Shown here: positions 21,501 through 33,500 of the stretch, in pieces | Position numbering within the stretch: position 1 is the first letter of the stretch | How the letters are laid out: each line of letters opens with the position of its first letter | Program-made: the position numbers and the translations under genes | The notes under the pieces: generated by a model | Database searches by the model: none | The model's input: only the letters and a program-made list of their open reading frames with translations | What the model was told of the DNA's origin: nothing | Assembly: GCF_000003815.2 (NCBI RefSeq) | Contig: NC_049983.1 | Coordinates: forward strand, 13,770,240-13,834,239 | DNA length: 64,000 bases | Source of the DNA: Branchiostoma floridae | Lineage: Eukaryota > Chordata > Leptocardii > Amphioxiformes > Branchiostomatidae | Direction: 5' to 3'

Positions 21501-24500
21501 ACTGTTTAAGATGAAATGTTCCCGTGAAAACCGCGAACATGAAACCACGGCGAATATATCCCCTCGTACCATGGAACCAAAGGTTTTGTTCCATGCTTGT
21601 ACATGGTATGGTGTACACGCGGCGTCCGTTTCATATGGATCCACAACTCCCACCTGCCACACACCTGTCGCACGACTGAAAGGGAAAGTTTGACGGCGGC
21701 ACGTGAAGAATGCAACCATCTTCCACTTGCACTCGGAAAGAGGGAAGTACTAAAGGGTGTGTGTCATGTTCTTTAAACCAAGAACCTCTCAAGCGATCGC
21801 GAAGAGTACAAGCGGGAAAAGTTTGACAGTAGGTAAGGTAGGGAAAACAGGAGGTACCAGGTGCACTGCTACATTGGTAGTTCACACGCACATTAGTTTG
21901 TTGATCGATTCGTCTGTCAACACGTTGTTCTTTTCCTGGGCGATGATATCACGGATTAGCCTTGTCAACATCACCCGGGGGAATGTGAAGTGGGGACAGC
22001 CGACACTTCTCCGTCACGCACCCCCCACGGGAGGCCACCGCTGTATTTGCGCGCAAGGTGCCGGGCTATGCCTGGAACGTCCCGCCCGTCACTCACCGCC
22101 ACTCGTAGACACATCGCCGGGTACTTGCCGCATTCTTAGCAGTTTCTCCGTCCGTCAACTTAAGACTTTAAAGTTCCAAAAGACGTTCAGGTTGCAGTTT
22201 TTGCTCAAAGATATGCCAATGGTGCGCTTAAGGGTGTGTTTGAGGTTTTAGACGAGTGGCTGTTTAAGGAGCACTACCTCTTGACAGGGACCAGGCCAAT
22301 GTCTCTAGGTGACCACAAGAACACAGAGGAATGCATGGCTTATCATGATATAACGTTAGGGCCCCTGTGTGTGGCAGATTGGAATAAACTGTTTGAACAA
22401 TCTAGCTTATAAAGCTTAAGTTATCCCGCATATACCAGGTAATCAACAGAACAGATATGGCAACGATTGGAAAAAAGGTTTCGATGATGGGAAATCTTGA
22501 CTGTGCTTTTTATAGTTTTAATGGTTGTGATTATGTCATCGTTTAAACTTGATAATGAATACTGTGTTTACCCAAGTCTTCATTGTATTTTTTATGGTTC
22601 CGTTTAGCTGAGCTTCAGAGTTTATTACTAGTAGATGTCTATAGCAGATTTTAGCGGTAAGGGTTACGTAATCTAATTGGATCTGTCAGCAATTCAAGAC
22701 GGATTTTTGTCAGAGGAAAATGCAACCCCTCCTGTCAAACATTGGATGGACCATCAATCTTCTTCATATCAGGGGAGCATGGGCAAACACTCCGCACATA
22801 GCGGGAAGTACTTAAGAGTCACTCCCAGCTTTTAATTTCACCCGCCCGCAAACCGCTATGTTCTCATGTCTGTCAACACCTCTCACTGCTGAGAGGTCGT
22901 GTGACGATCAGGGCGAGAGTGCGGAGATATTTGTACAGACACAAGTGAGAAATGTTCGGAACTCGGCACACACGCGTGGATAGAGCCCCGCGAGTCACCT
23001 TGGGATGGTTGGGCACTTATAGAGAGCAAAGAACGGCTTTGATGTACGACAGCACATGTAAGCTATTTGGTAAACTCTCTTTGGACATTGCAGTTTTTGC
23101 CTTTTGTCACACTGTCTGTGCATCATCATACCTAAAATGCTACACGATGAAACAAGTCCACATGTACTAGTATGTCTTCTCCTTTATTTACATAGAGACG
23201 TACATAGAGAAGTCATTCTCATCTTGCTGTGGGAAAGCTTAAGCGGAGACATGCGTGCTTGTGTTGGAGTACCTCCGGAAAGACCTGTCAGGTAACCTTC
23301 AGTCAGACAACCCTGAGATGACTATCACGTTTTTGTAAAGAGTCTCGCATTTTGCCCTTGCTGGGTCGTTCTACCGGCGATCGTAAACATGTGTGACAGG
23401 GCTAATAAAACAAGAACGCTTCCACACGACCCCCCGTAAATATGGCGTATAAAAATGCCAAATAATTGAAAAAAGGCCGTAACTCTCGCATTCGACCCTT
23501 GGACTTTCCAAAACAAACCAAATTCTTCTACTTTTCAATGTCTGACCTGTTGTTAGTTGTCATTTGTATATATTTGGACACGAGACAGGAGAAATCCACA
23601 TCTACCAGATGGAGCATCGGATGGATTCAACTGCGATGCTAAAACCAACGGGATTTGATTGATTGATTGACTGGTTGTCTGAATGGTTTGTTGATGTATG
23701 TATATGTATGTATTGAGCGACAGAAGGCGGTGATGGCTAGGCGGGTGGTCTCGTCCATACATCGAGCGACGGCCGCCCGTATTTTGACACCTGGTACGGA
23801 ACGCGAACTTGGCAACCCTCCTGTCAACAAGCCGTCTGCGAAACTGTCAATCACTGCTCCACGGGTCCTGGCTTCATCAAGGAAAGGTTTCAGGGCTAGG
23901 TTTGAAATAACCTCATTGGAAAATAGATCTATAACTTAAGTCATGCTGGCCAGGAAAGGGAAAACATGGCATGCTATCTTTGAAATAGGCCTCGGAAATT
24001 TCTGGATTCCTAGCTAACATATCAATCGTTCCTATGAGAGTATACTAGTAGAAACTTTGCACATGATCGAGTACTTTAGGAATGATTTTAGTCGACTGCA
24101 TTTTGTACAGTTGAAAATGAAAAGCTCAGCAAGTCTTTCCAATCGATTTGAATATAAAATGCCGTCAAGACATTGCAATTTACTTCTGTGATCATGACGC
24201 ATTCACTCGTCTACTAAGACAGGTTGTCATGTTTTATCATATTCCGGACACTACAGTTCCGTGTTTCCTTCTACGTGGCAGGAAGCCAACACTTGCTATT
24301 GGGTGAGACGAATTAGCTGCTTTGGCTGAGCACTTCCTCGCAAACTACCTCGTTCATGAAAATAATCAGTAACAGTACACAGTATACCGATCGAATTAAC
24401 TTGCCACACGTTGTTACTGTGCAGTCGGCAACTCTCTCTATCACTTAATCGTACATTGCCCTGTCAGGGGCAGTTAAAGCTTTGGCATTGGGAGATATTG

Positions 24501-27500
24501 CGTGCTCCCAGTAACTATACACAGGGCAAGTTTGCTAACCAGTTTCTTTGTTGTTTCCTTTCTTCGACACCCCCTAAGTGTTTCTGAAATCTTGAATAAC
24601 AAGATTTTTAAGATGTGAACCCACCGGAATCCAACCAGCTAACAGCGATTGGTGGTATCTGTTATTAGTTTACTTAATTCCGCGGTTACCCGTTTCATGC
24701 GGATGGTGTCAATAATGAGGTGTTACTGTTCTGATTTAGCATAACGTCATCTAGGTCAGGTTAACGTCCGGTCGTTCTTTCTAACCAGGGTAGCAGAGAA
24801 ACGCCAAGCATAGTAAGACAGTAACATCGTGATTGCTCCACATAACAACATAGCGCTGTCCAAGGTGCTGAAAAATCCTCAATAACACTGTAACAGCTTC
24901 CAACAACTAATTCCTCAAGTCATCCTCTTTTATACGTTTATATTTAAAGCCAGCTTGTAACAGATAAATACATGTTGGATCTTAGTATATTCATGGTGTA
25001 CAGGGTCAGTGGTGTTTTATGCATCAAACACAATGTCCAGGATAATGATGCTGACTATGGGATAGATAAGGTAACGGCTCTAAGGTAAGACGACTCACCT
25101 ATCCTGAGTTCCCTCCCGAAGACGTTATCGTTGTCCATGCCGGTACAGTTCCAGCGGGAGTGGCGGAACTGGTAGCGACACTCGTCGATGCCCCTCTGCG
25201 CGCCCTCGCCGATGGCGACGATCAGGTCGGGGCGAGTCTGACAGATGGCGCGCTGCCGCGGCACCAGGCCCGGGATCCTGTTACAGATGATGTTCGCACC
25301 AAGGGCGACCACGGTGGACAGCGACCTGTAGAAGGGCACACAACGAGAACACTGCTATCTACGGGGAGCCACACAATTAAAAACAGACAAAACTGTAGTT
25401 TAAGCATGTAAACCCTAGGTCACTTAGGTAGACTAGTCCATTCTTGGAGCTCTCTGGACACTGGCACCGTCTACAAAGTGTCTAACTTCTTCGCTTTTTA
25501 AATGGCTTAGCAACATCTAAACCTTGAGAGAAGGGATAGAAATTCTCTTCAACTTAAACATTACAAGAAGGCCGCTCCTTAACATTGGCTTCATAATGAA
25601 ATTTGCAGTGAGGTGCGCACGAATTTAGTTCCACTCACATGATAAGAAGAAAGATCGCTTTGCTTTATCGTTTATCGTAAGTCACTTATTTCACTAGATA
25701 TAACATCATGAATGGACTATTCTTATTCAATTCTCTGTCCGAGATGCAGAGTATTCTTTGAGCTCTTTGCCTCACATGGCAAGGACAGGAGATCTAGAAT
25801 ATGGCATGCAGTCCAAAGAGCAAACGGAACGTAGTCGGGCATCCACCGTAAAACTCACAGCACTTGGTCAACAACCAAAGCGGAGGAGTGCCCGTGCACC
25901 AAGAGCGACTAAATGTTTCTACACTTACGTGTACTTAAGAAAAGACTGCGAACTCTCATCTTTGACAACTCTACATCACAGAAACATAAACCGCCATGAA
26001 GTTAAAGAAATAGCATGTCTTCCCTCCATGCGGATATGTTGATCGGAAGCATGACAGGCCAGGCCTGACGCAGGGGCAGTGCTTCCCGGCGCGAGCAGCC
26101 TTAAGCCGTAAAGCCACTTAATCTATAACGATTATGTACATAGGAGACTTCAACTGTTCTTACAGCAGGGTCGGATTTGTTCCATTTGATCATTCCTCTA
26201 ACACGTTAGATGTGGACTGTTTAAAGCTAATGAAATAACTGAAGGATGTGTGTCATCTGGTTCAGGAAGGAACCTAAGGCACAGTTCACACTTCTGCGTA
26301 TGTCAATGTTAGTTGCGTACTGACATTATTTTGGCTTGGATAAAGTTTAGGGGAAAGAGGCAATTATTTTCACTCTGCCCCACCGCTGTGCAGTCTGGTT
26401 ATCTGACCGCGTAAAAAATGGCCTTAAACTTCATCAAAGCCAAAATAATGTCAATACGCAAGTAAATACGGTTTTGGATATACACATAGGTGTGAGGACC
26501 CTCAGTGAACTTTCTTATGATCCGTACTAACGATACATGTGCGCGGGTACCTCGGATGCTAGTTTCGTCAACTTGTTGCCCACCAAAAGTGACATTATAA
26601 GCAAGCATCTAAAGGACGAAAACTTCCTAAGCGTGGTTACTAAAAATACAAAGTCGCCGTTCGCTGCCTAACACAGTAGGTTTCAGTTAGCACGATATCC
26701 CTTTATCAAATAGGCAAACATACTAGTCCAGGTTCACCGCCGCACCCAGGGCGTACCTTCCGTATGCTGAAAGTCATTTCACTGTTCCTTTCTGTCTACT
26801 TATGACGCATTTCAAGCGGGAAGCTACAATAGGATAAGACATGTCCTTCCGTAGCCTCCCAAAATGACCTCATTGTCACAACACACGTACATTCATCTCT
26901 CAACGGTTAGCAGGGGGTTGGTCGTCTGTTATTTGTACAGAGAGTGGGCGTTCTTAACACGGTCTTCTTTCACTTACTGGATCTTACTGGAGTTCTGTTT
27001 TCTGACAACAGCTACAAACATTACAACTACAAGTACAGCACTACTGTTTTCTAAAGCATATTGGAGTAGGTTGTCACCAGTTAATCTATCTTTATATTTA
27101 ATTAATCTTGAAGTAAAGTATGTCGCCACCAGGACCAAAGACAAAGTCATATACTAGTAGTCGCCATTTGGTGTCGACGAAAATGTACAGTGAGGGCGGA
27201 GATTTTACAAGCAGCAAAGTTCTCAAAGAGTACGTAGATTTATGTATACTATACAACTACAGACGCCATAGGTAGAGTAGACGCACATCTTAAAACAGAG
27301 GCTCGATACCTGCGCTCGTACAAAAGAAGCTCAGTACGTAGGAAATATGAACGATAAGATATTGACCTGGTTCTAGGTCAGTAGTCATTTATCGGACAGG
27401 CCGATGGCATGTCATAAACTCTTCGTAATCACATCAAACAAACTATCGCCTTTGGGAAGGAACAGACTTACGACTTTTGCGTAGCAGTTAACTACGGGAT

Positions 27501-30500
27501 GTACTGTTACGTACAGGGCTACAAGCTGTGAATCAGGCGACGGCAGACTGGGCAAAACTTACCACAGTAGGGTGCCAGTTAAAGATATATCTACAGTTCC
27601 CCACCAGTCTTTATGAAACTAGATACAATACGGAACAGGTTGGACTTACTGGTCACCTGTCGCCGCCGCTAGGGTGCTGACCAGGTATAGAAGGTGCAAG
27701 AGCCGCTTCCTGGGCGATCTAGGCATGGTCATGGCTCGCTCAGGCGGACTTGGTGCGCGACAACAAAGTTGGAAGGAATATAACTGATATTATAATTGCT
27801 TGGCGTCTGGACCTGGCTAATTTGATTCGCGGGGCTTGGCTAGCTCTGTGGGTCCTGGTGAGAAGGGAAGGGGCGGCAGAATCAGCACCAGATGTAGCTG
27901 TCTCTCCCCAGCATGTGAAGGGAACACCTCGCCACTGGAAGGGGTCGGAATGCGGAGGACGCGCACAGAGGCGGCGGCTCTTATGTGCTGGCCCCGGGAA
28001 AGTCCAGGGGACAGAGGAGAGGAGAAAACAATTCCGCACGCATCCTCTTGAATTCCTGGGAACAATGGCGAACCATGATTGGCAGCACAGCAGCTCTTCA
28101 TGCAGGGATCCCCCTCTGGCCATTGGCCGAGGAGTGCTGGAGTGCAGACCTGCTCGAGAGGGACTGGGGAGTACTTCATTCCGTCTAGAAGGAGGGTCTG
28201 CATGGGGGGGTCTTGGTAACGCTTAACGGTGAATTCAGGAGGCCCGGTAACGGTTAACGGTAAATTCAGGAGGTCCGGTAACGCTTAACGGTAAATTCAG
28301 AAGGAGTTACAAAACATAACACCGTTGAAAGTAACATTGAGGTGCATTCCTATTCATACAACGCTAGAGTAGTTGTATCAATGGGGGAAAATATCCGACT
28401 AATGACAGAGCAAAAGGTGCCCAGAACCCGGAGGAATGACAGGGACATTGTCCATGACATCTGTAAATTGACGGAGGCAGAGTTCCCGGCCCGCCACAGA
28501 GACGGCGGCAGCAAATTTCTTATGGGGGGATTGAACCATTGTTTCAGCACATGGAGCGCCGAAGGCGCGACGCATCCCAGGGGGGTCCGGGGGTATGCTC
28601 CCCCGGGAAAATTTTAAAATCAAGACCCTCTTAAATGCTGTCTCCTGCACTTTCGGCAAATTTTGCCGACTGACTAAGCTAGGTTGATTTTGACATTTTC
28701 ATCAAATTACACAATGATTATAGCTTTGGCCTCCACCCCCAGAGCCCCCGACATATTTTACAATTTCGAGCTCAGAAGGCACGAGACGTTGCAATATAAG
28801 TCCGGGAAAATTAAAATCTGGACCATCTGAAACGCCATTTACTGCATTTTGATGGACTCATTTTGCTGTAAGACGAAGCTAAGTTAAATGACATTTTATT
28901 AGAGAGAAAAGTTTTTTGTGCCTACCCACGCCCCTAACATATTTTCACCATGTCATCGTGAGCGCCAAAGGCGCCAGCCGTCGCAAGGAAGGTCCGGAGA
29001 AACCTCATTTTCTGCGTTCTAGGAGTACTTTTTGTCCGAAACTAAGTTTACACTGAAATCTGTATGAGTGATCAAGTTTTTTGAGGGCGACGCTTCCGCA
29101 ACATATTTTACCCTGTCCAGAGCCGAAGATCGGGAGGCTCGGAGAAAATTTTGAAATCTGGACCCTTTGAAACGCCATTTCCTGCATTTTCCGGGGTTCT
29201 ATCTGGCATTTGACTTCGTGTGTATAACGGGTTACGAAGAATTTCTTGGTAACGCTTAACGGTGAATTCGGGATAACAAATAACGGTTAACGTTGAATTA
29301 AAACGACCAATAACGCTTCACGAAGAATATACCGATAACGATTAACGTTGAATTAGAGAGGGTCGGTAACGATTAACGGTGAATTAAAATGGCTCGTAAC
29401 GCTTAACGGAAAAAGGCATGCAGACCCTCTAGAAGGAATGTCGACCGAAGTACCTGTGAAGGATTGTAAGGTTGATAGTATCTCCGCCCCTGTCGTTCAC
29501 CTCGTGTGTTACTGAACAAATCTATCAATTAGTGGCCTTACTGATCACCCAATTAGTGACATATCCATCCATCAGCCGGACCTCGTGAAACACGATAGGC
29601 AAACACGCCCATGCACTACACCTGGAAATGACGTAACGGCGACTTCAACTGTTAAGTCAGAAAGTCATGGAGAAAAAAATGGAACGAAAATGTATTAGTT
29701 TTCCTGAGCGCTTTGTATTGTTTCTTTTTATCAACAAGGCAATAGCGCCATAATAGACTTTTCTATTGCTATTGCAATTGCAGTGTGGTGAAAAATCTCA
29801 AGTGTTTCTTCGAACAGTACCAGTACTTTTCCTGTTGATACTCTAAGAAGTAACCCAAAGAGCTGGCAACGGGTGAGAATAAGTTTGTGTAATACGATCG
29901 GTACGTTGATATCGCCTTCTACTTGTCTGACTCACCACTCCATCTCTAAAACCATCTACGTCACCATCCTGACTGTCATATTCGCTTACGTCATTCATCC
30001 TCGCAGTCCGAGTTAGGCACGTGATCACCATCGCAGTGGTCAAAATCACCATCGCAGTGGTCAAAATCACCATCGCAGTGGTCAGAATCATCGTCATCAT
30101 CCTGGTTGTATGATTGAGTTACAATCATCTCTGTCGTCCGTCCGACATAGTTACATGACTCATCTCTGTCGTCTGTCCGACATAGTTACATGACTCATCT
30201 CTGTCGTCCGACATAGTTACATCACCCATCTCTGCCGTTCGACATAGTTACATGACTCATCTCTGTCGTGCGACATAGTTACATGACTCATCTCTGTCGT
30301 GCGACATAGTTACATGACTCATCTCTGTCGTGCGACATAGTTACATGACTCATCTCTGTCGTGCGACATAGTTACATGACTCATCTCTGTCGTGCGACAT
30401 AGTTACATGACTCATCTCTGTTGCTAACCTAAGGCCCCGTTCATACTAGGATTCGCGTATCCGGATATATCCGGGTACAGCGTGAATCCGGATATATCCA

Positions 30501-33500
30501 TTTGCGTTCATACCAGGGTTAGACGAATCCGGATATGATTATTCGTGTCCAAAATCAGATCCGGATATATCCTAATTACATCATCTGATACTGTTTGGTG
30601 ACGTCAAACGTAACTCTTAAGTATCGTTTGCATTGGTGTATGATGGTAAGGGTGAGGCAACGGGCTGCGTCCTGCACTTGGAAGAAGGGAATGCAACCAA
30701 AATGACGGAGTGTTTGCACGGCAAGAAGTACACGTCTTCACGACCTACTCGAAACTTTAAAATGATCTTTATTCTTTAACTGACCGTAGAATGTTGTTAG
30801 AACAGGTGTTCGTACCCTGCCATCTGCGACGCAGCCCGTTGCCTCATCCTTACCATGCTACACAAATGCAAACGCTACTTAAGAGTTAAGTTTGACGTCA
30901 GATCCGACAGCGAATCCGGATACGTGAATCCTATTGCGTTCATACAAGGGTTCACCCTGCAGCGAATCCGGATGAAGCCACCTCCAGATGTGGATTCGGC
31001 GTATCCGGATATATCCCATAAAGATCCCGATTCGGACCGTTCATACCAGGGTTCGCGAATCCGGATTCACCACGAATCAGGATATATCCGGATACGGGAA
31101 TCCTAGTATGAACGGGGTGTTAGTTATGTTACCCATCTCTGTTACCGTGCGACACAGCTACATCACTCATCTCTGTTGCCCGACATATTCATAGCTTGCG
31201 TACGTCACTCATCTCCGTTGTCCGACTTAGTTACGTCACTCCTCTCTGTCGTCCGACATGGTTTCGTCACCTCTCTGATGTCCGACTTAGGTATTCCACT
31301 ACTCTCTGTTGTCCAACATAATTACTTCACCTATGTCTAGATCTGTTGTCCGATTCGGCACGTAGTGTGTGAGTATGACCGTCACTGACGTCAGAGTTAT
31401 TCACCTACTTATGGGGAAATTGGGCGGCAAAACAAATATGCCGCACGCATTCCTGCTGCGCGATCTGTCCGATATGAGCGCCATGGAACACCTGAGGTTG
31501 CTTCTGCTCGTGATAAGACGTCATGACAGAGCAAGACTGAAAACGTGTACATGTACCCGTATCCTTGATTTCATGGGAAGGATAAAACCGCGTGGCATAT
31601 GTACAAGATCTCGCGAAAGAAACTCACTATATGTGGAATGTTGAACATAAACAGTTAGCTATAATAAGACCATACATAAATAAGCATTTGCGGTCAATGA
31701 TATCAAATTTGCATTACATCAACCGACTAAAATGAGAGTTTGAAAGAAGCGTTTACCTTGTTAGTATGGCGAAGCTAAACGTTTGTGAAAATATTTACAT
31801 TATGAGAGAAGTCCTAGTATTTCCCCTTCCTTATTGGTTCCTCGCTTGCAGTCTGGGATAGTGCGGGCAGTCTGTCTTGTCAACGCCTGCGACTGCTACG
31901 CCTTCTCTCCTCACCCCGCAGTCAAAACACTTAACACGACTAACAGCAGACATCACCAGTCAAGGGGAAGGACTGACAAACGAAGTCAGGTCTCACTGCA
32001 ACAGGAACAGATCCACACCCAGTGACGTAGGTGGGCCAGGAGCCACAAAGCTAGGTAGTGTAGAGTAAATAATCATTGACGAGACAGACGTAAGTCTCTA
32101 ATACTAGATATTTGTGCACCGGCTCAGAGAGACAGGGAGATTTATGTCTTTAAAATTCGTTGTTAGCGACGGACTTAGTTTTCCACCGCCAACCATTTGC
32201 CAAAACCCAGAGGGCGACAACAGCAGACGTGTATCATGCCTCATGTTTATGAAGAGAACACCGTGTATGCTACGGTCAAATTTCCAACCGGGGCACGGCC
32301 GGGATGCTTGCGGAAATGAAAAGTAAAGATGTTTATCACAATTGCACAAATAATGCTGATGACTTATGTTCTGTGTGTTTTATTGCCTTTTATATCGAAA
32401 GCTGTCCGACCGGGCCCCCGGTTTGGAAATGTGACTGAAGCCCTACCAGTAGGTATACATGTCCACCACTGGTAAGATTTAGATATTGTAACGTCGGCAT
32501 GTTGCCTTAGAGCTCTATAAAGGATTAGGTTAACCTGTAAATGAACGATAATGTCCATAATTTCTGTAGTGTGGGTTGGTCCTCGTCTGCATCTAAGGAA
32601 AAAGTTGTGAAGGAATTCTTTTACTTATCTATTCCCTTCCAAGAAGACACATTATAAACTCCGTCATGCCAGGGCTTTAATGGTGCTTTCATCTGTGGCA
32701 TTTGGGCTTCTTCAAATCATGTAAACCGCAAAGAGACTTACATACTTCAACAAAGCTCCGAAGAACTTCAAGAAGGTACCATACTTGGATACTTTCTGGA
32801 GAACTGTTACATTGTCGAAAAGGGGTAGGGTTGACTATGAACTGTGGAGTCAACAGGATTAAGAACTGATCATACTATGAAGATCACCTTTATAGAAATC
32901 TATGTTTTTTTCTCATCTGCAAAAAAATGAAATATGGAAATCGATATGAAAATACGCGGTTGTATGACGTGCCTCAAAAGTCTTTCTCCACCTGAATAGA
33001 CGAAATTCTCACGACCAGTACAAAAACGAACATCTGAGAGAGGTTATGGAGAGGAATGGGCGAAGTTGTACAGGGTATGTTAAAGGCCAACAAGTTAGGA
33101 GAGCAAACAATCTAGGCCAATCTCTGACAAACACGTTACCTCTGCGACCTCGCAGGAGATGCTGTCCGAGTAACACACGCGTGCAATGATGACTGAAGCC
33201 AGAACCGTGGACAGGAAATACCGATGGAAGCTGCTATCGCCTGCCGGACCATTCCTTCCTACCGCCCGTGCACTGATGGAGTAGGACACACACAGCGAGG
33301 CCGAGGAAATGTTAAAAGGGGTAAAGATGTCACCGTTATTGGGTGGCTGTACAGGACTCTATCCAGCTGGTGCTTTGAGTCTGTCTAGTCTTACATAATC
33401 CAGAGTTCCAGACGCAAAGTGGGCTTCACTGGGAAATGTCTCCCTCTTTGTGTATGTGAACGGTAGGAAAGTATACATTCAAACATTGTACATGCTTCTA

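Larger units (their letters stand above)
28171..29453. mobile_element. 1.28-kb element with inverted ends and subterminal minisatellites
   Basis: Left end GTACTTC...TCTAGAAGGAGGGTCTGCATG (28171-28203) matches, inverted, the right end CATGCAGACCCTCTAGAAGG...GAAGTAC (29418-29453). Inside each end is a cluster of direct ~31-bp units sharing TAACGnTTAACGGTnAATT (28215-28310 and 29248-29410). The core (about 28540-29220) holds four degenerate ~200-bp units built on CCGGGAAAATTTTAAAATC...CCATTTCCTGCATTTT. No transposase is encoded, so it is non-autonomous. A core-like copy lies at 57568-57620 on the other strand. Confidence 0.6.

Noticed and set aside
21757-22251. 164-residue open frame
   Set aside because: No recognisable motif or start context; inside a Wnt7 intron. 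Nothing supports coding.
25055-25339. Wnt7 exon 2 as a translation start (MPFYRSLS...)
   Set aside because: The bases before 25325 form an acceptor (CTACAG), and a proper signal-peptide exon with matching phase exists at 40657-40721.
27740-28226. Overlapping frames of up to 158 residues on both strands
   Set aside because: Open in several frames at once, adjacent to a repeat element. No family resemblance.
30120-30423. CRISPR-like array
   Set aside because: Units are contiguous 31-bp tandem repeats without unique spacers, in an animal intron. It is a minisatellite.
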